A DNA stretch of 5,042 nucleotides from NCBI GenBank assembly GCA_900754285.1, contig CAAECB010000057.1:1-5042 (forward strand), in the 5' to 3' direction. The notes beneath the pieces were generated by a model, which did not search any database, had not been told where the DNA came from, and saw only the letters and a list, made by a program, of their open reading frames with translations. Numbering within the stretch: position 1 is the first letter of the stretch; each line of letters opens with the position of its first letter. A program made the position numbers and the translations under genes. Positions 1-5,042 of this stretch are shown one piece after another. The stretch is from Clostridia bacterium (lineage in GTDB: Bacteria > Bacillota > Clostridia > TANB77 > CAG-508).

Positions 1-78
1 ACAGTTATAATTTTAATAATGACAATTTTAATATATTTTAATAAATATATATTAAAAAGAAAGAACAAAAGCTTATAA
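1..78 (+). CDS. C-terminal end of a membrane protein (5' end outside window)
   Basis: The first frame is open from the left edge and ends with TAA at 76-78, giving 25 residues. About 15 are a hydrophobic stretch rich in Ile and Leu, followed by the basic tail KYILKRKNKSL. This is the usual ending of a polytopic membrane protein whose last helix exits to the cytoplasm, since the positive charges follow the helix. The gene runs in the same direction as the polysaccharide-type genes that follow, 74 bases before the ATG at 153, so it may be a flippase, polymerase or membrane glycosyltransferase of the same locus. That is inference; too little is visible to name a family. Confidence 0.55.
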   Translation, partial: TVIILIMTILIYFNKYILKRKNKSL

Positions 79-115
79 GCTAATTAAAGCATTTTTAAGG
101 CTGTATATTTGTTCT
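62..115. repeat. Imperfect inverted repeat after the upstream gene
   Basis: AGAACAAA (62-69) is matched by its reverse complement TTTGTTCT (108-115). Just inside, AGCTTA (70-75) can pair with TAAGGCT (96-102) with one bulged G, leaving GTATA (103-107) unpaired. A smaller alternative hairpin at 78-102 is also possible. The structure overlaps the end of the upstream gene and precedes the ribosome binding site of the next one. No clean T-run follows, so a good intrinsic terminator is not supported. It could be a weak terminator, an mRNA-stability hairpin, or chance in such AT-rich DNA. Confidence 0.3.
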
Positions 116-133
116 AGTGATTTTACATTGAAT

Positions 134-140
134 GAAAGGA
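134..140 (+). promoter_or_regulatory. Ribosome binding site for the ATG at 153
   Basis: GAAAGGA lies 12 bases before ATG 153-155. This is a better-placed site than the GGAG (234-237) that sits only 2 bases before ATG 240. It supports 153 as the ancestral start of the kinase gene, although that frame hits TAA at 174-176. The ATG at 141 is in the same frame but directly abuts this site, so it is unlikely to be used. Confidence 0.5.
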
Positions 141-152
141 ATGTTAATAAAA

Positions 153-239
153 ATGAAAAAAATCGTATTAGTATAAGATGATACAATAGAAGTAAATGAT
201 AGAATAAAAACTATAATTGGAAATAAATCATTTGGAGAA
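153..239 (+). other. Original 5' end of the kinase gene, cut by an in-frame TAA
   Basis: ATG at 153 is in the same frame as the long gene that follows. It reads MKKIVLV, then TAA (174-176), then 21 sense codons, DDTIEVNDRIKTIIGN followed by KSFGE, running straight into ATG 240. The residues after the stop look like genuine protein: acidic and basic residues are balanced and codon use matches the rest of the gene. With the stop read as sense, the protein would be 478 residues with no frameshift needed. One base change from TAT, AAA, CAA, GAA or TTA could explain the stop. It could be a real nonsense mutation, an assembly error, or less likely a readthrough site. Confidence 0.6.
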
Positions 240-1589
240 ATGGTTTTGAAAAGAGAAAAAATGTATTCTAGAATTGTAGACATAGTAAAAGAAACAAAGA
301 AAGATATAGAAATTATAAAAATATCTAATCAAAGTCAATTTGAAAAAATAAACTCTTATCCTAAAGATACAACATTTTTTCATTTAAAATCTAATTCAGC
401 AATAATAGATAAAGAACAATTTAAAATAATAATAGAAAAATTAGAATTTATAAAAGAAGCAACATCAGTAGTATCAAGTAATACGATTATGGGAATTATC
501 TATCCAAATAAAGACCAATATATTGATTTTATAAAAGAATACATTGCTACCAGAAAAACTGATGTAGTAAAAATAAACAATGAAATTCAAGCAGATATAT
601 TTGTAGACCTAACTGATTATAATAATCTATTAATGTATATCTCAAGTGGATTTGATGCAAGATATTTTAATAGTATAATGGGGGACAGCTACAGTGTAAC
701 CAAAAGAAGTTCAGACAAGAAAAAAATGAAAAAAGAATATACATATTATTGGTTATTACCAGAGCATATGAAAAACTGGATGGTTATGCCATATAATTAT
801 AAAGAATATAACGAAAGTGCATCATATACAATGGAAAGAATGCCAATGACAGATATAGCAATAAGATGGACACATGGAGCTATAGATATAGAAGAGTTTA
901 ATAGAATTTTGGACAAAACATTTTACTTTATTAATTCAAGAGATGTAAAAGAAATTAATAAAGAAGATTATATAAAAAGTGCAGATAAATTATATTTATT
1001 AAAAGTAGATGAACGAATAGAAAAACTAAAACAACTTGACCAATATGCTAATCTACAGCTTCTTATTGAAAGTGGAACAGAGTTTAGCTCAATTGATGAC
1101 ATTATTACATTATATAAAAAAATCTATCAAAATTTAACAAAAGAATTTTACAAAAAAACAAAATATATATCTGTAATAGGACATGGAGATTTATTTTTTG
1201 CAAATATGTTATACAGTAAAGAAATAAATTTATTAAGACTAATAGATCCAAAAGGAGCATTAACAGAAGAAGACTTATGGACAAATCCTTATTATGATAT
1301 AGCAAAATTATCACACTCTATTTGTGGAAAATACGACTTTTTCAACACAGGAGATTACAATATAGAATTGAATAAAAATATGAAATTTGCATTAAAAGTT
1401 AATTTTAACAATGAAAAATATGTAGAATTATTTAAACAATACTTACAAAAATATGGATATGATTATAAAATGGTTAGATTATATGAAGCAAGTCTATTTT
1501 TATCAATGTTACCATTACATATTGATAATCCACACAAAGTATTTGGATTTATATTAAATGCAATAAATATATTAAAGGAGATAGAATAA
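240..1589 (+). CDS. Capsule-type phosphotransferase (APH/choline-kinase fold) with unassigned N-terminal part
   Basis: A 449-residue protein from ATG 240, probably a 5'-shortened form of a 478-residue protein starting at 153. The C-terminal two thirds carry the hallmarks of the aminoglycoside/choline kinase fold. These are a basic nucleotide-binding stretch, YSVTKRSSDKKKMKKEY (141-157), whose lysine and glutamate are likely N-lobe ATP contacts; a hinge-like SYTMER (185-190); the catalytic loop GHGDLFFAN (304-312, Asp307); the metal-binding DPKG (326-329); and YYDIAKLSHS (341-350). It should therefore move the ATP gamma-phosphate to a small hydroxylated or amino compound in the cytoplasm. Residues 1-140 match no domain I recognise. 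The gene ends one base before the phosphatase start, and its last codons contain that gene's ribosome binding site, so the two are co-transcribed. The substrate is unknown; choline or ethanolamine cannot be claimed. The kinase motifs are intact despite the nonsense codon upstream. Confidence 0.8.
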   Translation: MVLKREKMYSRIVDIVKETKKDIEIIKISNQSQFEKINSYPKDTTFFHLKSNSAIIDKEQFKIIIEKLEFIKEATSVVSSNTIMGIIYPNKDQYIDFIKEYIATRKTDVVKINNEIQADIFVDLTDYNNLLMYISSGFDARYFNSIMGDSYSVTKRSSDKKKMKKEYTYYWLLPEHMKNWMVMPYNYKEYNESASYTMERMPMTDIAIRWTHGAIDIEEFNRILDKTFYFINSRDVKEINKEDYIKSADKLYLLKVDERIEKLKQLDQYANLQLLIESGTEFSSIDDIITLYKKIYQNLTKEFYKKTKYISVIGHGDLFFANMLYSKEINLLRLIDPKGALTEEDLWTNPYYDIAKLSHSICGKYDFFNTGDYNIELNKNMKFALKVNFNNEKYVELFKQYLQKYGYDYKMVRLYEASLFLSMLPLHIDNPHKVFGFILNAINILKEIE

Positions 1590-1590
1590 T

Positions 1591-1989
1591 ATGTATGAAG
1601 ATATAACACTAATATTTGATGTTGACGGAACATTATGCCCTATAAAGAAAAAAGAAGAACAATATATTGATTTAATACCAGATGAACAAATGGTAGAAAA
1701 GCTAAAATACTATAAAGAAAATGGTGCAAAAATTGTATTATTTTCTTCAAGAAACATGAATTCATATCATGGCAACTTAGGATTAATAAATGCTAATACT
1801 GCAGTAATAATGCAAGAATGGCTAAAAAAATGGAATATTCCATATGATGAAATTTTATTTGGAAAACCATGGCCAGGACATAAAGGATTATATATTGACG
1901 ATAGAGCTGTCAGACCAGATGAATTTTTAGAATATTCTTTTGATGAACTTGAAGAAATATGCAAAAACTCTAGCAGAAAACATAAATAA
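1591..1989 (+). CDS. HAD-superfamily phosphatase, EcbF/BcbF capsule-biosynthesis type
   Basis: A 132-residue cytoplasmic protein with all four HAD motifs. Motif I is DVDGT (Asp10 nucleophile, Asp12 acid/base), motif II lies in LFSSR (Ser52 or Ser53), motif III is the lysine of FGKPW (Lys92), and motif IV is the Asp pair in YIDDRA (103-104). It has no cap domain, and its size fits the small 'capsule biosynthesis phosphatase' family that includes EcbF and BcbF of Actinobacillus and Pasteurella capsule loci (family knowledge). It should remove a phosphate from a small metabolite in the pathway. The ribosome binding site AAAGGAG (1574-1580) lies in the end of the kinase gene, 10 bases before ATG, which points to a shared transcript and probably coupled translation. 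Its substrate and its place relative to the kinase step are not shown. Confidence 0.85.
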   Translation: MYEDITLIFDVDGTLCPIKKKEEQYIDLIPDEQMVEKLKYYKENGAKIVLFSSRNMNSYHGNLGLINANTAVIMQEWLKKWNIPYDEILFGKPWPGHKGLYIDDRAVRPDEFLEYSFDELEEICKNSSRKHK

Positions 1990-2019
1990 TAAAAGCACAG
2001 ACATTAACATTTGTAACTA

Positions 2020-2058
2020 TTATATAGAACATTACATATTTTGAAATGTTCTATATAA
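2020..2058. repeat. 14-bp perfect inverted repeat between phosphatase and nucleotidyltransferase genes
   Basis: TTATATAGAACATT (2020-2033) and AATGTTCTATATAA (2045-2058) are exact reverse complements around an 11-base spacer. The repeat fills the middle of the 95-base gap and ends 8 bases before the AAAGGGGGA ribosome binding site of the next gene. A-rich rather than T-rich sequence follows, so it is not a standard intrinsic terminator on the + strand, and no T-run supports one on the - strand. It could be an operator for a dimeric regulator, or an mRNA hairpin that separates expression of the first two genes from the third. Confidence 0.75.
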
Positions 2059-2084
2059 ATAAAAATAAAGGGGGATAATAAGAT

Positions 2085-2801
2085 ATGTTTTGTAATATAA
2101 TAACTATGGCCGGATTAGGAAGTAGATTCAGAAAAGCTGGATACAATGTACCAAAATTTATGATAACAGCTAAAGAAAAGACTTTATTTGAATGGTCAAT
2201 GGAAAGTTTGAATGATTTCAAATCAAACTCTAAATATATTTTTATCATAAGAGATGAGAATGGGGTAGAGGACTTCATAAAAGAAAAATGCAACGAAATG
2301 AGAATTGAAAAATATGAAATTATAAAGCTAGATCACTTAACTTCTGGGCAAGCTGAAACAGCAAAAATTGCTGTAGAAAAATGTGACCCACAAGACGAAA
2401 TACTAATTTATAATATTGATACATATATAAATCCTAAATATTTCAAAAAAGAAGATATTAAAGGAGATGGATGTATTCCATGTTTTAATGCACCTGGTGA
2501 ACACTGGAGTTTTGCAAAAACAGATGAAAATGGAAAGGTAATAGATGTTAGAGAAAAAGTAAAAATTTCTGATAATGCCAGTGTTGGAGCTTATTATTTT
2601 AAAAGTGCAGCTGAATATATAAGAATATATGAAGAATATTATAAAAATGATTCTAATATTGAAAAAGGAGAAAAGTATATTGCTCCAATGTATAATCAGC
2701 TTATAAAAGAAAATAAAGATGTACGAATAACTATAATACCATATGAAGCAGTTAAATGCTTAGGGACACCAGAAGAATTAGATATTTTTATAAAAAGTTA
2801 A
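2085..2801 (+). CDS. Sugar/phospho-metabolite nucleotidyltransferase (NTP_transferase, GT-A fold)
   Basis: A 238-residue soluble protein that opens with a nucleotide-binding signature. ITMAGLGSRFRKAGY (6-20) gives the GxGSRF loop, and VPKFM (22-26) has the lysine that contacts the phosphates. Further along are LTSGQAETA (85-93), contacting the base, and YNIDTYI (109-115) with Asp112 as the likely metal ligand. EHWSFAKTDENG (139-150), the EK pair (157-158), ASVGAYYF (165-172) and a closing GTPEEL (227-232) complete the pattern. The enzyme should join an NTP to a phosphorylated compound and release pyrophosphate. It is full-length for a stand-alone pyrophosphorylase-type domain without the left-handed helix acyltransferase extension. 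Ribosome binding site AAAGGGGGA (2067-2075) lies 9 bases before ATG. Next to a kinase, it probably activates that kinase's product or a derivative. Whether it uses CTP, UTP or dTTP cannot be decided here. Confidence 0.85.
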   Translation: MFCNIITMAGLGSRFRKAGYNVPKFMITAKEKTLFEWSMESLNDFKSNSKYIFIIRDENGVEDFIKEKCNEMRIEKYEIIKLDHLTSGQAETAKIAVEKCDPQDEILIYNIDTYINPKYFKKEDIKGDGCIPCFNAPGEHWSFAKTDENGKVIDVREKVKISDNASVGAYYFKSAAEYIRIYEEYYKNDSNIEKGEKYIAPMYNQLIKENKDVRITIIPYEAVKCLGTPEELDIFIKS

Positions 2802-2839
2802 TAGGAGTAAAAAATAGTTACAATTTAGGCAATTATACA

Positions 2840-2869
2840 TAGCCATATTAATTTAAAACTAGGTATAAC
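2840..2869 (+). promoter_or_regulatory. Weak candidate promoter ahead of the membrane-protein gene
   Basis: TATAAC (2864-2869, five of six to TATAAT) is preceded by 18 bases and TAGCCA (2840-2845, four of six to TTGACA). It lies in the 95-base gap between the nucleotidyltransferase gene and the membrane-protein gene. The AT-rich setting makes such matches common. I see no terminator or reading frame in this gap, so read-through from the genes before is equally possible. Confidence 0.2.
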
Positions 2870-2896
2870 TAATCTAAAAAGGAAGGAAATTAAAAC

Positions 2897-4549
2897 ATGA
2901 AAGATAAATTAATAAAAATCAAAGATTGTAAAGCTTTTTCTCCAACGAATATAACAATCTTTGTTTTATCTATATTAACTTTATTCATATCAAGAAAATT
3001 TATTCAACCACAAATCTTTGATATGAGTACAATTAATAGTTTAAAACATATTTGTATTGAATGTATTTTCTTTATAGTACTTTTAATATCATATAGTTAT
3101 GTAATAAAATTCATAAAAGGAATAAAAAATAAAGAGCAATATTATTGTCTATGGCTAAAAAAATTCATAATATTTTTTATAATAAATATAATTCTTTTAT
3201 TACTAATATGGCCTGGACATTGGGTATGGGATGAAATAACAGTTTTAAATGCGGCCACAAAAACACAATTAAATATCTGGCAATCATATCTTACAGTAAT
3301 ATATTATTCAATGTGTTTAATGCTAATCCCTTATGCTTGTGGAATAACAATAATTCAAAGTATATTTATATCAATTGTTATGTCATATATATCAACCAAT
3401 TTATATATGATATACAAAAAGAAATCAATATCAATACTTTTATATTTAGTTATGCTAATTCCATCAATAGCATTAAATAATTTAAGACCATTAAGACTAC
3501 AGGTTTATACATATATATTATTATTGGTATTTGCAACAATAATATTTGATAAAATAAATGGAAGAAAACTAACATTAAGAAAAAGCCTAATTCTACTGAT
3601 TTTAACTACATTATTAATTTTATGGAGAAGTGAAGGTATAATTTTCTGTTTATTTATACCAATTTTAATGTTACTTGTTTATAATAAAAAAGGAATGAAT
3701 TATACAAAAACAATACTAATTGTAATAATGAATGTTATTATTTTATTAATGTATAATAATGTAATAAATTCTATGGAAGATTGGGTAGCAAAATCTAAAG
3801 CCAAATATGGACTTACTATATATATAAATCCATTATCACAAATGATACAAGAAGATTTGCATGGAAAAAATATTTCTGAAAATTTAGAAAATATAGATAA
3901 AGTTCTGGATTTAGAAGTTCTAAAACAAAATCCAGCTTACACAGAAATTCCAGCATTTTGGAATGGCAGTAACTTAGTAAGAGAAGATTTTCAAGAACAT
4001 TTATCTGAATTCAAAAAAAGCTATATAAAACTAATACTAGATAATCCAATATCATTTTTAAAAGCTAGAACTAAAACTTTATTAGCTACATGCTATTACA
4101 ATGGACATATTGGTACACCAAGAACATCGTTGATCCAACATTATAGCAATCCAAATTTTAATGATACATTTACTGATGACTTTTTGAACAATTATAAGTT
4201 TACATCTGCCATTAGTCCAAATACAAAAGTTAATGTTGAAAAATTTTTGAGTGGGAAAAGTACTTCAGAACCAGGCAAATATAATAAATTTATTTTATAT
4301 GTATTTTGGAATATAGTACCAATAATAATAATATGTGCTTTTAATATGATTTTATCATTAGTAAAGAAAAAATATGAATATTCATGCATATTCCTTGCTC
4401 TAATAGGGAATGTAGCAATAATCTTTTTAACAGCACCTGCAAGCTATTTTATGTATTATCTTCCAGTATTTGCTTCAGGTATAATATTTAGCTTATGCTT
4501 TTGGTATGAACTTAAATACAACAAAGAGTTGAAAAAAGGGGTACAGTAA
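2897..4549 (+). CDS. Polytopic membrane protein with GT-C glycosyltransferase layout (DUF6020-like)
   Basis: A 550-residue integral membrane protein. I place helices at about 18-37, 50-72, 88-106, 149-172, 178-194, 200-217, 229-243, 248-262, 271-289, 466-487, 496-513 and 518-536. With the N-terminus inside, the basic loops (173-176, 218-229, 263-271, 488-493) and the lysine-rich C-terminus all fall in the cytoplasm, which supports this topology. WPGHWVWDE (105-113) then sits outside, just after a helix, and its Asp112/Glu113 are in the position of the catalytic acid of GT-C enzymes. RSEG (244-247) also faces outside. A soluble segment of about 175 residues (290-465) is extracytoplasmic. This fits transfer of a sugar from a polyprenyl-phosphate donor at the outer face, or polymer assembly. 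The DUF6020 link rests on the W-P-G...WD pattern and is tentative. Ribosome binding site GGAAGGA (2881-2887) lies 9 bases before ATG. Confidence 0.75.
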   Translation: MKDKLIKIKDCKAFSPTNITIFVLSILTLFISRKFIQPQIFDMSTINSLKHICIECIFFIVLLISYSYVIKFIKGIKNKEQYYCLWLKKFIIFFIINIILLLLIWPGHWVWDEITVLNAATKTQLNIWQSYLTVIYYSMCLMLIPYACGITIIQSIFISIVMSYISTNLYMIYKKKSISILLYLVMLIPSIALNNLRPLRLQVYTYILLLVFATIIFDKINGRKLTLRKSLILLILTTLLILWRSEGIIFCLFIPILMLLVYNKKGMNYTKTILIVIMNVIILLMYNNVINSMEDWVAKSKAKYGLTIYINPLSQMIQEDLHGKNISENLENIDKVLDLEVLKQNPAYTEIPAFWNGSNLVREDFQEHLSEFKKSYIKLILDNPISFLKARTKTLLATCYYNGHIGTPRTSLIQHYSNPNFNDTFTDDFLNNYKFTSAISPNTKVNVEKFLSGKSTSEPGKYNKFILYVFWNIVPIIIICAFNMILSLVKKKYEYSCIFLALIGNVAIIFLTAPASYFMYYLPVFASGIIFSLCFWYELKYNKELKKGVQ

Positions 4550-4554
4550 ATAAA

Positions 4555-4680
4555 ATGAAATATAAAGAAAAAGAAAAAATGAGGGAAATAGCTTTGCAAC
4601 TTTATTTGCAAGGAAAAAATTTCACTCAAATATCAAAAGAAATTGGAGCATCAAGAAATTATTATAACCAAACATATTAA
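4555..4680 (+). CDS. Helix-turn-helix stub, probably truncated
   Basis: ATG at 4555, five bases after the membrane-protein stop and 13 bases after an AAAAGGGG site inside that gene's end, opens a 41-codon frame. Residues 9-34 form a homeodomain-like helix-turn-helix: MREIALQLYLQGKNFT, then QISKEIGASR. This is the type found at the start of transposase, recombinase or small terminase proteins and of some regulators. It ends abruptly with NYYNQTY and TAA, right where the recognition helix should continue. A one-base shift gives ITKHINE before another TAA (4685-4687), so the stub may be the head of a longer gene broken by a frameshift or deletion. It could also be a very small regulator, but the missing end of the last helix argues against that. 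Confidence 0.5.
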   Translation: MKYKEKEKMREIALQLYLQGKNFTQISKEIGASRNYYNQTY

Positions 4681-4713
4681 TGAATAAATTAATTAAATTA
4701 AAAAGTAGGAGAG

Positions 4714-4789
4714 ATAGAGGGGCGTTGTAAGTTCCTCTATAATTTACTTATTGAACACATTGCACAAAATCAAAGCAAAATGTAATGTG
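4714..4789 (+). other. Structured non-coding stretch: two hairpins, possible pseudoknot
   Basis: ATAGAGG (4714-4720) pairs with CCTCTAT (4734-4740), seven perfect base pairs closing a 13-base loop. TAAGT in that loop (4728-4732) is complementary to ACTTA just downstream (4746-4750), so an H-type pseudoknot is possible. A second hairpin pairs CACATTGCA (4756-4764) with TGTAATGTG (4781-4789), nine pairs including one G-U. The stretch has stops in all + frames or lacks usable starts, and it leads into the terminator at 4801. It may be a small RNA, a leader, or the remains of a mobile-element end. No known RNA family is recognised. Confidence 0.35.
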
Positions 4790-4800
4790 ATTAAATCTTG

Positions 4801-4824
4801 GTTAGTATTTTATACTAACTTTTT
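4801..4824 (+). terminator. Likely intrinsic (Rho-independent) terminator
   Basis: GTTAGTAT (4801-4808) and ATACTAAC (4812-4819) form a perfect 8-bp stem with a TTT loop, followed at once by TTTTT (4820-4824). A G-U pair (4800/4820) can lengthen the stem. The T-run is on the + strand side only, so it stops transcription of the rightward gene set or of an RNA from the structured segment before it. The stem is AT-rich with two G-C pairs, so it may be only moderately strong. Confidence 0.65.
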
Positions 4825-4825
4825 G

Positions 4826-5042
4826 TTGTGCCTCCAAATTGATAAAATTTACGATATTTCATTTGTACAAGAAGATAATAAGACAAAAGTTTATACAATA
4901 ACAAAAGAACTTGAAAACCATCCAACTATTGTAGAAACAGCAAAAACAGGAGATGAAAGTCATTTAAAATTATGTATAAGCTTATTTGTAGTTTCTTTCA
5001 TAATACTTGCAATATTAATATATAAATTTCTAAAAAAATTAT
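4826..5042 (+). pseudogene. C-terminal remnant of a wall-anchored surface protein (runs off right edge)
   Basis: One frame is open from 4718 to the edge but contains no ATG. The recognisable protein begins around 4838 (IDKIYDISFVQEDNKT), just after the terminator. It ends in a sorting-signal layout: ETAKTGDES (TGD at 4946-4954), about 17 hydrophobic residues, then YKFLKKL. TG-D followed by a membrane helix and lysines resembles the variant LPXTG-like signals of many clostridial surface proteins, with Ala-Lys in place of Leu-Pro-X. The Pro-to-Ala change may weaken sortase recognition. There is no signal peptide, good start or ribosome binding site, and a terminator sits on its 5' edge, so this is most likely the tail of a decayed or truncated gene. 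A TTG at 4826 is a possible but poor start. The last codon is probably just beyond the window. Confidence 0.55.

Noticed and set aside
156..162. Seven-A tract after ATG 153 as a phase-variation switch
   Set aside because: Gaining or losing one A does not bypass the TAA; both shifted frames reach another stop within a few codons and neither joins the long frame.
174..176. TAA reassigned as a sense codon
   Set aside because: The gene itself ends in TAA, as do the other genes, and no other in-frame TAA occurs inside any of them.
95..283. Minus-strand open frame with hydrophobic translation
   Set aside because: It overlaps the + strand kinase 5' end, has no ribosome binding site, and its Ile/Phe-rich composition is what the complement of A-rich coding DNA gives. 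Other minus-strand frames (1105-1314, 1767-1964, 2051-2293, 4192-4389) fail for the same reason.
240..2801. Naming the kinase and nucleotidyltransferase as LicA/LicC phosphocholine enzymes
   Set aside because: The motifs support only the kinase and nucleotidyltransferase folds. No LicD transferase or choline transporter is in the window, and the kinase has an unrelated N-terminal part.
2011..2823. TTGTAACTATT (2011-2021) matched by AATAGTTACAA (2813-2823) as flanking inverted repeats of the nucleotidyltransferase gene
   Set aside because: Eleven-base matches at this distance are expected by chance in a window this AT-rich, and there are no target duplications or other mobile-element signs.
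4714..4752. PreQ1-I riboswitch, because of an AGAGG...CCTCT stem with a possible loop pseudoknot
   Set aside because: The topology is similar, but the conserved loop bases and the A-rich tail expected after the stem are missing, and no queuosine gene follows.
1..5042. CRISPR array, tRNA or rRNA genes
   Set aside because: No spaced direct repeats, cloverleaf-like segments or rRNA-like stretches were seen on either strand.

Overview
The window is very AT-rich (about a quarter G+C by eye). It uses the standard code, purine-rich GGAG-type ribosome binding sites and TAA stops. Near the right edge is a Gram-positive-type cell-wall sorting tail (TGD motif, hydrophobic stretch, lysine tail). Together these suggest a low-GC Firmicute, probably a Clostridia-like host. 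This is an inference from composition and gene style, not a species call. Every gene seen lies on the + strand.

Layout. Positions 1-78 are the end of a gene for a membrane protein. Positions 153-2801 carry three enzyme genes: a large protein with an APH/choline-kinase-type phosphotransferase domain (240-1589, with an in-frame 5' extension from 153 cut by a TAA codon), a small HAD phosphatase of the EcbF/BcbF capsule type (1591-1989), and a nucleotidyltransferase (2085-2801). A 14-bp perfect inverted repeat (2020-2058) lies between the second and third. Next is a twelve-helix membrane protein with the layout of a GT-C glycosyltransferase (2897-4549). The last ~490 bases look like decayed accessory DNA: a 41-codon helix-turn-helix stub (4555-4680), a hairpin-rich non-coding stretch ending in a likely intrinsic terminator (4714-4824), and the C-terminal end of a wall-anchored surface protein with no visible start (about 4826 to the edge).

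How the genes may work together. Kinase, HAD phosphatase and nucleotidyltransferase genes packed in a row next to a polytopic GT-C-like protein fit a cell-surface polysaccharide locus. In this reading a small molecule is phosphorylated and activated as a nucleotide diphosphate conjugate in the cytoplasm, and the membrane protein adds or assembles sugars outside. The substrate cannot be read from the sequence.

The most notable points are the single nonsense codon that removes the first 28 residues of the kinase protein, the unassigned ~140-residue N-terminal part of that protein, the intergenic dyad, and the structured RNA-like segment between two gene remnants at the right end.
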